Shown here: positions 8,814 through 17,527 of the stretch, one piece after another
How the letters are laid out: every line of letters begins with the position of its first letter
Numbering within the stretch: the stretch's first letter is position 1
Assembly (NCBI GenBank): GCA_025056305.1
Contig: JANWWJ010000007.1
Coordinates: forward strand, 23,472-87,471
Source of the DNA: Chitinophagales bacterium
GTDB taxonomy: Bacteria > Bacteroidota > Bacteroidia > Chitinophagales > UBA10324
Direction: 5' to 3'
DNA: 64,000 nt
Made by a program: the position numbers and the translations under genes
Notes under the pieces: model-generated
What the model was told of the DNA's origin: nothing
What the model saw: the letters and a program-made list of their open reading frames with translations, nothing else
Database searches by the model: none

Positions 8814-10175
8814 GTGATTTTAAAAATTTTAGACCTACTTGGCCAAAGCAGGAAAAGCACGTGCGGACTGAAGCTGCGCCCGTATTTAATATTCTGCTAT
8901 CTTGTCACAGCCATTACCCAAATGTGTGCGCCGCTTCGGCATGCAGATTGGAGGGCCACGCCCTTATTGTGTCTTGCTGCGGTCATAGCCGGATTGTTTA
9001 CCAACCGGGCTATAGCGAGTGTACCCATGATTGTGCTCTGTGGTTATGTATTGCTGGCGGCACCCTTACAAACGTTTCGCATGTTCTTATCTGACCGTGT
9101 ATTAATTGCTTTGACATTAGTCTTTTTTGTTTACGTGGGTAGTGCAATCAATTCCACCAGCGATAAAGCATTCCTGCTGGAACGCTTGCGTATCAAGCTG
9201 CCCTTTCTTGCCTTACCGGTATGTTATGCTTACTTAAAAAATCGCCTGCATAGCCGGCAGGTCTTTGTACTGCTTTACTTCTTTGTTTTTCTTGCCTCTT
9301 TCATGTCTTTGCGAATCAGCTTGAATTTGTTGTTGCATCAGGATCGCATGGTTCAGCTGTATCAGATGGGTCAAACCATTGAAACGCCCTACCACCACAC
9401 GCGCTACAGCCTCATGGTCGCGTTTGCTTTTCTTGCTGCGATTTACCTGTGGCAAAAAAACTTTGTGTTATGGTACCGCTGGGAGCGCATCGCTCAGCTT
9501 TTGGCAGCCGCTTTCCTTTTTGTTTTTCTTCATCTGTTGGCCGTGCGTAGTGGGTTGCTTACTACGTATCTGTGTTTGTTTTATTTGTTAATCAGGCGAC
9601 TTTGGCATCAACGAAACTTCACCTCTGCCATTGTCACGCTCCTGGGGCTGATCCTGGTTCCGGTGGCGGCGTACCTGATGATGCCGACGTTGCGGGCAAA
9701 GGTTTCCTACATGCGTGATGATTTAAATCGAATTCTGGCAGGTGAAAAAGCTTTTAATTATTCGGATGCAGGGCGGCTGGCCAGCATTGCAGCCGGCTGG
9801 CAATTGTTTGCCGAAAACTGGCTTACCGGAACAGGAATTGGTGATCTTAAGACCGAAATGCAACAGAAATTAGGCAACGACACGGAGGCCGCACGCCTGA
9901 ATTTGCCACACAATCAGTTCATCTTTGTTGCAGCGGGCACCGGAGTGTTTGGATTAATCATTTTTATCCTAGCTGTGTTTTTGCCGCTGCTGCCTGCTGC
10001 TTCGCGCCAAAATTGGTTGTTTGTGTGTTTTAACTTAATCCTGCTCACTTCCTTTTTGTTTGAAGCTACCGTGGAAGAACAGATCGGCACAGCCTTCTAC
10101 TTGGTCTTTTTATTGCTCGGCCATACTTTTCTGAATCAAAAAGAATATGCACGACCCGGTTGCCTTGCAGCTTAA
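8814..10175 (+). CDS. O-antigen ligase family (Wzy/WaaL-like) membrane protein
   Basis: A 453-residue polytopic membrane protein with about ten to twelve hydrophobic helices and a large loop before the last third. That loop contains DAGRLASIAAGWQLFAENWL followed by GTGIGDLK and then LPHNQFIFVAAGTG near residue 365. The R/G/H-rich loop and the PHNQ motif typify the Wzy_C / O-antigen ligase superfamily, which joins lipid-linked glycans to lipid A core or polymerises repeats at the periplasmic face. GTG is used as start; the overlapping ATG two bases upstream hits a stop at once. A glycosyltransferase follows 65 bp later. Polymerase and ligase cannot be separated from sequence. Confidence 0.8.
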   Translation: MILKILDLLGQSRKSTCGLKLRPYLIFCYLVTAITQMCAPLRHADWRATPLLCLAAVIAGLFTNRAIASVPMIVLCGYVLLAAPLQTFRMFLSDRVLIALTLVFFVYVGSAINSTSDKAFLLERLRIKLPFLALPVCYAYLKNRLHSRQVFVLLYFFVFLASFMSLRISLNLLLHQDRMVQLYQMGQTIETPYHHTRYSLMVAFAFLAAIYLWQKNFVLWYRWERIAQLLAAAFLFVFLHLLAVRSGLLTTYLCLFYLLIRRLWHQRNFTSAIVTLLGLILVPVAAYLMMPTLRAKVSYMRDDLNRILAGEKAFNYSDAGRLASIAAGWQLFAENWLTGTGIGDLKTEMQQKLGNDTEAARLNLPHNQFIFVAAGTGVFGLIIFILAVFLPLLPAASRQNWLFVCFNLILLTSFLFEATVEEQIGTAFYLVFLLLGHTFLNQKEYARPGCLAA

Positions 10176-10240
10176 ATGGCCTGACCAAATTCCTGTTCCC
10201 TTGCAGTTGTCTATGAAAGAGTAGCAAACGCTTGTTGCCG

Positions 10241-11017
10241 ATGAACAGTATTTCGGGGATTTCGGCCGTCATTATCGCCTTTAACGAAGAAAAAAACATC
10301 GGCCGTTGTTTGGATTCGCTTCAAGGGGTGGCTGATGAAGTGGTGGTGGTCGATTCGTTTTCAACCGACCGAACAGTGTCCATTTGTAAGGAAAAAGGCG
10401 CACGGGTAGTTCAGCATCCATTCATGGGCCATGTGCATCAAAAGAATTTTGCCCTACAGCAAGCCACGCACGATTGGATTATGAGCTTAGATGCGGACGA
10501 AGCCCTGGATGATGTGCTACGAAAGGCGCTGTTGAGGGAAAAGCAGCATCCAACAGCACGAGCCTATTTTGTCAATCGATTAAGCAATTTTTGCGGGAAG
10601 TGGATCCGCCACGGGGCCTGGTATCCAGACCGAAAGATTCGGTTTTGGCACAAAAGCTGCGGCAGGTGGGGCGGCCAAGACCCTCACGACCGCGTGGTGC
10701 TTCGGCCCGGTACGTCGACGAAAACACTGCCGGGCCATCTGCTTCATTACACAGCTTCCGATGTAGAGAGCTATCGCAAAAAGTTATATGCATATGCAAC
10801 GATTGCAGCTCAGGCCATGTTCGAACAAGACCGAGGGCCCATTTTCTGTGTCGGCGTGCGTGCGGCTTGGATGTTCGGGCGTAGCTATGTTCTTCGATTG
10901 GGATTTTTAGATGGCAAATATGGATTTATTATAGCAAAACTCATATACGATTATACCTATAAGAAATATGCGTTACTCGGTGAACTACATCGAAAAAAAT
11001 CCGCAGTCAGTAGTTAA
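10241..11017 (+). CDS. Family 2 glycosyltransferase, KdtX/WaaE type
   Basis: GT-A glycosyltransferase acting on LPS core or a related surface glycan on the cytoplasmic side. It shows SAVIIAFNEEKNIGRCLDSL at the N-terminus, VVVDSFSTDRT, the metal-binding SLDADEAL near residue 80-90 and the segment FCGKWIRHGAWYPDRKIRFW followed by GGQDPHDRV, which is typical of the WaaE/KdtX beta-glucosyltransferase branch. The ATG at 10241 is preferred because the conserved fold begins right after it; an in-frame TTG at 10232 adds three residues. The 3' end overlaps the convergent secreted-protein gene by 11 bp. Donor and acceptor sugars are not determinable here. Confidence 0.88.
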   Translation: MNSISGISAVIIAFNEEKNIGRCLDSLQGVADEVVVVDSFSTDRTVSICKEKGARVVQHPFMGHVHQKNFALQQATHDWIMSLDADEALDDVLRKALLREKQHPTARAYFVNRLSNFCGKWIRHGAWYPDRKIRFWHKSCGRWGGQDPHDRVVLRPGTSTKTLPGHLLHYTASDVESYRKKLYAYATIAAQAMFEQDRGPIFCVGVRAAWMFGRSYVLRLGFLDGKYGFIIAKLIYDYTYKKYALLGELHRKKSAVSS

Positions 11018-13793
11018 TGGCTTCGGCAGGCACGCGAATCAATTTTTTCATAAAACGTGTATCCTGAGTAAGCACTGTAAGCGTGTAGCATCCCGCCGGC
11101 AGCTGCTGCGTTTCGATTAACCAACGATGTTGGCCTGCAGCCAGAGGGCTGCTTCTGGCATAAAACCGATGGCCGTTGATGTTTTCAAGCATGACGCTCA
11201 CCAACGAAGCCGTGGGGAGTTGAAATTCAATTTGGATAAAACAAGCGAAAGGATTGGGATAGGTATGGAAATAGGGTTGAGTATTGATGGCTGACTGCGC
11301 GGTATAGAGGTTGCTGTCCAGATGAACAAAGAGTTCATAGCACAAGCTGTCGTTCCATTGAGTCGGATCGGCTGAACGAACAGCCAATACATAGGTACCT
11401 GCGTTAATTAGTCCTGTACTTACATTTTCAGGTTGCAGTCCAGCATTTACCGATTGAGTGATCAGGGTACCATATGAGTCATATATGAACAGATTATAAT
11501 CGGCTGCCAGCGATTTTAAGGTGACCAGAAGTTGTTGCTGCGGTTGGGCAAGTTCAAAAGCAAAGAAGTCTTCATCCGAAGCAGAAGCGATAGCCCCGTA
11601 AAGTGGAGGCTGAGTGGTGTCGTAAGAAATTTTAAGGTCAGCAGGCGTGTTGAACGAATTGTTGGGTTCGTACCGATCAAAACATTTATCGTCGAATCGG
11701 GCCAGAAAAATATCGTAGTTGCCAGCCCGATAAATTTGGTAAGCGCCTAAAGTGGCTATGCTGTCGTCGCTGGTCGTAGAGCTGCAAACGTAAATGCGAT
11801 TTTGATTGTCGGTTTCGATATTGAGGCCATACCCACCAACCTGCTCGTCTCCGTCGCCGCCAAAGTAGGTACTGTACAGTAGTTGTCCGTCAGGCGTGAA
11901 TTTGGCAAACCAGGCATCAGAAACACCGCCCAGTTCAAGTTGCCAGGCATTACCAATGGCAATGCCTTTCGGAGAAAACGTTGCTCCGCATATCAGTATT
12001 TCATTGGCATTATTGACCGTTAGCCCCCGTACGGTTTCGCTGAGGGTGTCACCAAAGTAGGTACCCCACAAGAGGACTCCATTGCTATCATATTTCTGAA
12101 GAAAAGCATCGAGCGTATAGTAGCCTGTACTGTCGATACCAAAGACGTGGTTTGGCTGCCAGGCCCCCGGTGTAGTAAAGCCGGTATCGCTTTGGGTGAA
12201 ACCAGTAACTACGATGTTGCCCTCAAGGTCGACGATGCAGTCGCGCCCGCGGTCTTCAAAGGCACCTGCGATGTAGGTACCCCAAACGGGAAATCCGTCG
12301 GGGGTGAAGCGGGCTAAAAAGGCATCCAGAAGGTTTGCACCTTGGCTTTGATTTGCCCCAGGGGTAGCAATGCCGGTTTTGCTAAGAGCGGTGCCGCTCA
12401 CGTAGATCTGATTCGATGCGCTTATGGCCACGTGATGGCCACGATCGTCTTTGTCGGCTCCGTAGTAAGTGCCCCAGATGATATCGCCTTTGGTGGTATC
12501 AAAAGCTGCAAGGAAGATGTCCCCCTTTCCTCCGTAAAACGGCATGTGGGCTCCCGCTGTGGCAATGCTATCGTTGCTTAGTGTGTAACCCGTAGCGATG
12601 ATGCGACCTAATCCATCCAAAGCAATGCTCAATATTTGATCCTTATTTGCCCCTCCATAGTACCGACACCATTGAAGATGTCCGTTACTGCCAAAGCGGG
12701 CCAGCAGGCCATCGGATTCGGGACCGTTGATCACCGATTGTTGAGCACCGGCGGTAGTTAAGCCACTGGAATAGGTTTCACCGCCCACATAAATGCGTCC
12801 TTTGTTGTCTATGTCAAGGGCCCAGCAGTAATCCACCCGGTTTCCTCCGAAATAAGTAGCCCATTGCATTTGGAACTGCTCATTGAACTTAAAAAGAAAG
12901 ATGTCAAATGATCCGCCGTTGTAGCTCTGATCGTAGGCCCCACTGGTTGCAATGTTTGACATGGAAGCGGTGCGGCCCGCAACGATGATATTTCCCTCAT
13001 GATCCAACTTCATGTCTTCGCTGTAATCAATAGAATCGCCTCCGAAATATGTAGCATACGTCAAGATGGGATCAATCAGCAGCGGCTTGCCTATGAAGTT
13101 TTGAGGAATGGCAAACTGCACGACATTACCCGAAGCAACAAAGTCGGCAAAGAAACTGCTGTGGTCTTCAGCATAGCATAGCGGCTGACTTTCGCGCACC
13201 ACACCCAGAGGCGTTTGTATGCTTAGGGCACCGGCGATTTCAAGTTTTCCCGAGCTGGATCCGTAAATCAGTTTAAGTCCCTCTGGGTTGGCTCCGGCAT
13301 GCAGGCGGAACGAGTATTTGATTTGTGGGTTGGGCTGGGCACGAAGAATCGTAAATTCTAAATCCACGGCAGGAAGAATGTCTTTATAAACCACATTTTG
13401 AACATGCTTTACATCGGTTATCGCCTGGCCCATGGATCCGAAATAATGAAGGGGAAATGGGGCAGGGTTTGTCGCATAGACTATCGGGTGTTCAGCCGCT
13501 CCTGCTATAGTTACATCTATACGGCTAACCTGAAAAAATGCGTCCTTAGAGGAAGCAGTGATGGCTTCCAGGTGCCTCTCATCGTTGAGGATTTGAACGA
13601 ACTCATAGCTCCATCCATTGCGGCGCAATTGCAATCGAAATCCTGGAGTTTCGTACACATAAAGCACCTCGGGGTTAGGAAAGCCATGACCATTTGTGAT
13701 TTGGCCCCTGTTTTCAACAAATAAAATATCATTTACAGAAGAATGGCTGTAAACGAGCAGGGGCAAACAAACCAGAATCAGCCAACAGCGCAC
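11007..13793 (-). CDS. Secreted SBBP beta-propeller protein with PPC and T9SS sorting domain
   Basis: A 928-residue exported protein of unknown role. A signal peptide (about 1-17) is followed by an N-terminal region starting FVENRGQ, typical of a domain found before SBBP repeats. Seven propeller repeats then recur, each marked by a TYFGG-like core (ATYFGGDSIDYS, ATYFGGNRVDYC, RYYGGANKDQ, TYYGADKDDRG, TYIAGAFEDRG, TYFGDTLSET, TYFGGDGDEQ). Residues 706-825 look like a bacterial pre-peptidase C-terminal (PPC) domain (DRYEPNNSFNTP...), and 845-928 is a type A T9SS sorting domain beginning YPNPF and ending in MKKLIRV. It should be exported by Sec, crossed by T9SS and displayed on the surface or released. 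The start is GTG. A perfect TAnnTTTG box lies upstream. It has no enzymatic motif, so binding or adhesion is my inference. Confidence 0.85.
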   Translation of the reverse strand: MRCWLILVCLPLLVYSHSSVNDILFVENRGQITNGHGFPNPEVLYVYETPGFRLQLRRNGWSYEFVQILNDERHLEAITASSKDAFFQVSRIDVTIAGAAEHPIVYATNPAPFPLHYFGSMGQAITDVKHVQNVVYKDILPAVDLEFTILRAQPNPQIKYSFRLHAGANPEGLKLIYGSSSGKLEIAGALSIQTPLGVVRESQPLCYAEDHSSFFADFVASGNVVQFAIPQNFIGKPLLIDPILTYATYFGGDSIDYSEDMKLDHEGNIIVAGRTASMSNIATSGAYDQSYNGGSFDIFLFKFNEQFQMQWATYFGGNRVDYCWALDIDNKGRIYVGGETYSSGLTTAGAQQSVINGPESDGLLARFGSNGHLQWCRYYGGANKDQILSIALDGLGRIIATGYTLSNDSIATAGAHMPFYGGKGDIFLAAFDTTKGDIIWGTYYGADKDDRGHHVAISASNQIYVSGTALSKTGIATPGANQSQGANLLDAFLARFTPDGFPVWGTYIAGAFEDRGRDCIVDLEGNIVVTGFTQSDTGFTTPGAWQPNHVFGIDSTGYYTLDAFLQKYDSNGVLLWGTYFGDTLSETVRGLTVNNANEILICGATFSPKGIAIGNAWQLELGGVSDAWFAKFTPDGQLLYSTYFGGDGDEQVGGYGLNIETDNQNRIYVCSSTTSDDSIATLGAYQIYRAGNYDIFLARFDDKCFDRYEPNNSFNTPADLKISYDTTQPPLYGAIASASDEDFFAFELAQPQQQLLVTLKSLAADYNLFIYDSYGTLITQSVNAGLQPENVSTGLINAGTYVLAVRSADPTQWNDSLCYELFVHLDSNLYTAQSAINTQPYFHTYPNPFACFIQIEFQLPTASLVSVMLENINGHRFYARSSPLAAGQHRWLIETQQLPAGCYTLTVLTQDTRFMKKLIRVPAEAINY

Positions 13794-13825
13794 GGACAGT
13801 TTCGTTCGTAATAATTTGATTAGTT

Positions 13826-13833
13826 CAAATATA
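13826..13833 (-). promoter_or_regulatory. TATATTTG promoter -7 box for the SBBP protein gene
   Basis: On the minus strand the sequence is TATATTTG, a perfect match to the Bacteroidota -7 consensus TAnnTTTG, 32 nt before the GTG start at 13793. The -33 element at the right spacing is only TTAG, so the box is the main support. Confidence 0.5.
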
Positions 13834-13853
13834 CACGTTCACTTGCGCCCTGA

Positions 13854-14672
13854 CTAAGGACGCGCGACCACAAGAGGCAAAGTGTAGGTTTTTCCTCGGT
13901 TGGTTAGAAGCTGCAGCGTATAAAAGCCGGGATTTATCGTGCTCACGTTACATGCCCAAAAGTTGCTGTGAGGGAAGACGTACAACGGATTTCTCTGCGC
14001 GCCCACAGGAGCTATGAGCGTTGCGCATAACATTTGTTCACTGACCTCAGGTAAACGAATGTATAGGCGATCTGAGGCTGGGTTAGGAAAATAAATTAGC
14101 TCACCAGTTTCTTCTGATGGAGATCGGAACTGATAATCACTTAAGTGGTAAATCAGATGATAGCAGTCGAACTCATCGAAGCCATTCTTCGGATGAAAGA
14201 TTGCTACATAATACGTGTCGGGGAAGATGAGATTCATGATGATGGTTTCATCAATTTTTTTGGGACTACTCGCCTCGGCCACGCGTTTTCCTTTATCGTT
14301 GATCAGCCACATATTGTAATTTGTCTCAAATTGACTTAATGTGAGTTTTATGTTGGGCTTGCTGGGTGGAACGATAAGCATATAAAAGTCACGGTCGCCT
14401 GCATAGGCAATGGTACTTTGTAGCTCTGTGTCGGGTGGGAAAAACACAGCTTCTGCGTGGGAATTGTTGGGCTCAAGCAAGGCACAGGCTACTTGGGCCT
14501 TAGCAGCCGTTAATCGGAACAACAAGGCCAAGCAGCAAAATGCAACAAGAGCATAGGTTCGCTTTACCCATAAACTTCGTGCTCGCAAAACTTTGAAACA
14601 GCATGTAGGGCATGCCAGGCTCCCCTTTTCTGAAGCACTGGGATTTTGCCGGTGTTCCGCCTCACGTTCCAT
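13854..14672 (-). CDS. Exported PPC-domain protein with T9SS-type C-terminus
   Basis: A 272-residue protein whose hydrophobic segment (YALVAFCCLALLFRLTAAKA, residues about 40-59) ends in a plausible cleavage site before QVACALLEPNNS. The mature part is a PPC-like domain (EPNNSHAEA..., GDRDFYMLIVPPSKPNIKLTL), the same module as residues 706-825 of the neighbouring SBBP protein. The last 80 residues begin IYFPNPASDRLYIRLP and resemble a T9SS type A sorting domain. With the ATG at 14672 the part before the signal helix is unusually long and Cys-containing; a TTG start at codon 29 would give a normal signal peptide. A near-consensus box TAACTTTA sits 7 nt before the ATG, which favours the long form. 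Function is unknown. Confidence 0.7.
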   Translation of the reverse strand: MEREAEHRQNPSASEKGSLACPTCCFKVLRARSLWVKRTYALVAFCCLALLFRLTAAKAQVACALLEPNNSHAEAVFFPPDTELQSTIAYAGDRDFYMLIVPPSKPNIKLTLSQFETNYNMWLINDKGKRVAEASSPKKIDETIIMNLIFPDTYYVAIFHPKNGFDEFDCYHLIYHLSDYQFRSPSEETGELIYFPNPASDRLYIRLPEVSEQMLCATLIAPVGAQRNPLYVFPHSNFWACNVSTINPGFYTLQLLTNRGKTYTLPLVVARP

Positions 14673-14718
14673 AATCCCTTAAAGTTAGCTGCTGATTCCG
14701 AAAAAACCGCAGCAAGGG

Positions 14719-15996
14719 TTACTGGATTTTGAACTTATTGGGAATAACGGCTCCTTTTTTTACCACCACGATGCCATTACGTACGGCGAAATGCTGGCTT
14801 TCCTGATCAGGAAGATGCGCACCACCGTTGATGATGACTTCGTTGCCGATGTAACAATTTTTATCGATGATGGCATTTTTAATGTAACAATCGTTTCCAA
14901 TACCCATTGCCGGAATGCCTAATTTATGCGATTCGGTCAAGGATTCCAGGCTTTGATAGAAGTCATTACCCATTACATAGCTGTTGTATATCTGGGTGCC
15001 CTTTCCGATTCGGGATCGGGTGCCGATGACACAGCGTTCCAACCGATCGGCCAGAATTATTGAGCCTTCAGCAAGAATACATGACTTGATGGTGGTGTTG
15101 CTGATTTTTGCCGGCGGCAAGTTGCGCGGGTGGGTGTACACGGGGTTATTGCCGTCGAAAAGGTTGAAGGCCGGTACTTCATCGGTTAATGCCAAATTGG
15201 CTTCATAAAAGGAACGAATGTTTCCAATGTCGGTCCAATACGTTTTGTGCGGATAGCTATACATGCGCAATTTTCCGACAGAGGACGGGATGATTTCTTT
15301 TCCAAAGTCGGTTGCCTGATGCAACGTGGTCAAGGTTTCATACAAAACGTCGCGGTTAAATACATAAATGCCCATACTGGCCAGGTAAATCCGACCGGCG
15401 CGTTTCATGTCCTCGCTGACTTCGCTGCTCCAATGTGGTAAGAGTTCAGGAGCAGGTTTTTCGACAAAGGCTTCAATAAAGCCGTCGCTTCCTGTTTTGA
15501 GGATGCCAAACTCTGGCGCTTCTTCTTCACGCACGGGGATGGTGGCGATGGTAACATCGGCGCCCTTGTTTTCATGAGCTTCCAGCAAATGCTGGAAATT
15601 CATTTGATACAGCTGGTCGCCGGAAAGGATGAGCACATAGTCAAAAGCATGATCGTAGATATGGTGCAGGGATTGGCGCACGGCATCAGCCGTACCTTGA
15701 AACCAAGAGCGGTTGCTCGGGGTCTGTTCCGCAGCCAGAATGTCCACAAATGCTTTACTGAAAATGCTGAAATGATAGGTATTTTTAATGTGTTTGTTTA
15801 GCGAGGCAGAGTTGAATTGGGTGAGCACAAACATTCGCTGAATATTGGAATTGATGCAGTTGGACACAGGAATGTCCACAAGGCGATATTTTCCGCCGAT
15901 GGGTACGGCCGGTTTGGCCCGGTAAAGCGTCAGCGGATACAGACGCGTTCCTGCCCCGCCTCCCATAATGACTGCAATCACGCGTTCAGGACTCAT
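14719..15996 (-). CDS. glgC: Glucose-1-phosphate adenylyltransferase
   Basis: ADP-glucose pyrophosphorylase makes ADP-glucose from ATP and glucose-1-phosphate, the committed step of bacterial glycogen synthesis. The N-terminal domain carries MGGGAGTRLYPLT, RAKPAVPIGGKYRLVDIPVS and VLTQFNSASLNKHI; the C-terminal left-handed beta-helix ends with NAIIDKNCYIGNEVIING and FAVRNGIVVVKKGAVIPNKF. These stretches are closer in wording to the cyanobacterial/plant-type enzyme than to the enterobacterial one. The ATG overlaps the glgA stop codon by four bases (ATGA), so glgA and glgC are translationally coupled with glgA first. No branching enzyme or phosphorylase lies next to them. Confidence 0.96.
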   Translation of the reverse strand: MSPERVIAVIMGGGAGTRLYPLTLYRAKPAVPIGGKYRLVDIPVSNCINSNIQRMFVLTQFNSASLNKHIKNTYHFSIFSKAFVDILAAEQTPSNRSWFQGTADAVRQSLHHIYDHAFDYVLILSGDQLYQMNFQHLLEAHENKGADVTIATIPVREEEAPEFGILKTGSDGFIEAFVEKPAPELLPHWSSEVSEDMKRAGRIYLASMGIYVFNRDVLYETLTTLHQATDFGKEIIPSSVGKLRMYSYPHKTYWTDIGNIRSFYEANLALTDEVPAFNLFDGNNPVYTHPRNLPPAKISNTTIKSCILAEGSIILADRLERCVIGTRSRIGKGTQIYNSYVMGNDFYQSLESLTESHKLGIPAMGIGNDCYIKNAIIDKNCYIGNEVIINGGAHLPDQESQHFAVRNGIVVVKKGAVIPNKFKIQ

Positions 15997-17414
15997 AGGC
16001 CGCTGGCAGTGACAGTGCGATACAATGCTAAGTAATTTCTGGCAGCTTCAGTCCAAGAATGATCAAATTTCATGATATAGGATCGGAGATGATCCAGTTT
16101 CGAGGAGAGCGCATAAAGTTGGTAGGCACGGTGTAGCGCATGGCAGATGTCGTCAACCGTAGCTTGTTCGAAGCGGATACCAAAGCCCCCCGGGTCGCCA
16201 AAATCGATGACGGTGTCTTTGAGGCCACCTACACTACGCACTATCGGAATGGTACCGTAACGCAAGGCGTAAAGTTGGTTTAAACCACACGGCTCAGAAC
16301 GAGAAGGCATCAATAAAAAGTCGGCAGCCGCATACAGCAAATGGGCTAACTCTTCATGGTATCCGATATAGCAATTGAAATAATCGGGAAGGGCGCCATG
16401 AAGATCCTGTAAGCTTCGCTCATATTGTGGTAAGCCGCTGCCGAGAACAAGAAAGCTGAAGCCTCCGTTGGTTTCGTGTGTCATTCGATAAAAACTATCG
16501 GCCAGCAAGTCGGCACCTTTTTCGGGTAAAAGCCTGCCGATAAAAACTACTAAGGGCCTTTGCGCCGAAAGACCAAACTGGTTGCAAACAAATTCTTTGT
16601 TCATCCGCTTTCCCTCGGCTACGGTACTGCTGTCGTAATGAGCCTTCAGGTACTGATCGGTTTCGGGATTCCACACCTGATGGTCAATGCCGTTCAAAAT
16701 GCCCAAACCTTTAGCTGCCTCATCGGAAAACAATTTACCCAGCACTGGTTCGTGCTGGAGTTCTTCCAAATAGCTGGGCGATACGGTAGTAAAGCGCCAA
16801 CAACATTTAATGGCGGCGGCCAATGAATTGATGGCATGGTTCCATTCCAGCAATCCGCGGTGCAACGGGTCGTACGCCGGCAGCAGATGCTCCTTGTCCC
16901 AATTGATCCAACCTTGGTAACTGCCGTTGTGCACCGTAAAAACATTTGGCAACTGAGTAAGTCGGTTGAATGCAAAAGCATGCATAAAGAAGAAAGGCAG
17001 CAGACCCGTGTGGTGGTCATGGCAGTGAACGACATCAGGTAATGTTTGCCACGTATTTAGCCAGCCGGCCACTGCCGTTTGAAAGGCAATGAATCGGTCG
17101 GCGTCGTTATCATACCCGTAAGGCTGAGGCTGTTCCAGCAAACCGGGGATTCTGATGGCGTGCAGGTCAAAGCCCAGGTCCTGTTGCTGCAACCGCCATA
17201 CCTGATAGGTGTGTGTACCGTACATCCGAAAGCGGCCGGTATAGATCAATTCAAACGAATGTTGGGTGAAGAACGCATTTTGATACCACGGCATTACCAC
17301 CAGGGCCGTAACTCCCTGTTGATTCAAATACTTAGGCAAAGCACCTACCACATCGCCCAAGCCGCCTATCTTGGCTGCAGGATAGCATTCAGCGCTAACA
17401 TGCAGAATGGTCAT
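15993..17414 (-). CDS. glgA: Glycogen synthase (ADP-glucose type)
   Basis: GT5 glycosyltransferase that extends alpha-1,4-glucan chains from ADP-glucose. It has the N-terminal ADP-glucose-binding loop KIGGLGDVVGALPKYL (family KxGGL), the VVFIGRLLPEKGADLL segment opening the second Rossmann domain and the C-terminal PSRSEPCGLNQLYALRYGTI motif with its catalytic Glu. I prefer the ATG at 17414 (MTILHVSAECYP), where family members begin; an ATG at 17432 adds six residues. It is the first gene of the glgA-glgC pair. A box one base off TAnnTTTG (TAGCTTTTG) is upstream on the same strand at about 17446-17454. Confidence 0.96.
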   Translation of the reverse strand: MTILHVSAECYPAAKIGGLGDVVGALPKYLNQQGVTALVVMPWYQNAFFTQHSFELIYTGRFRMYGTHTYQVWRLQQQDLGFDLHAIRIPGLLEQPQPYGYDNDADRFIAFQTAVAGWLNTWQTLPDVVHCHDHHTGLLPFFFMHAFAFNRLTQLPNVFTVHNGSYQGWINWDKEHLLPAYDPLHRGLLEWNHAINSLAAAIKCCWRFTTVSPSYLEELQHEPVLGKLFSDEAAKGLGILNGIDHQVWNPETDQYLKAHYDSSTVAEGKRMNKEFVCNQFGLSAQRPLVVFIGRLLPEKGADLLADSFYRMTHETNGGFSFLVLGSGLPQYERSLQDLHGALPDYFNCYIGYHEELAHLLYAAADFLLMPSRSEPCGLNQLYALRYGTIPIVRSVGGLKDTVIDFGDPGGFGIRFEQATVDDICHALHRAYQLYALSSKLDHLRSYIMKFDHSWTEAARNYLALYRTVTASGL

Positions 17415-17527
17415 ATATTTTTTTGTAATCATACGGAAAATCGTTGCAAAAGCTACAACGGCGAGGTCGGCTTAGCATAGAAATTTTAATGCTCTTGACA
17501 TCAAAGCAAGGCTGAAGTCGCAAGTCA

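Noticed and set aside
14690..14718. Possible hairpin after glgC (GCTGC / GCAGC arms)
   Set aside because: Five-bp stem with a 16-nt loop and no U tract; too weak to call a terminator.
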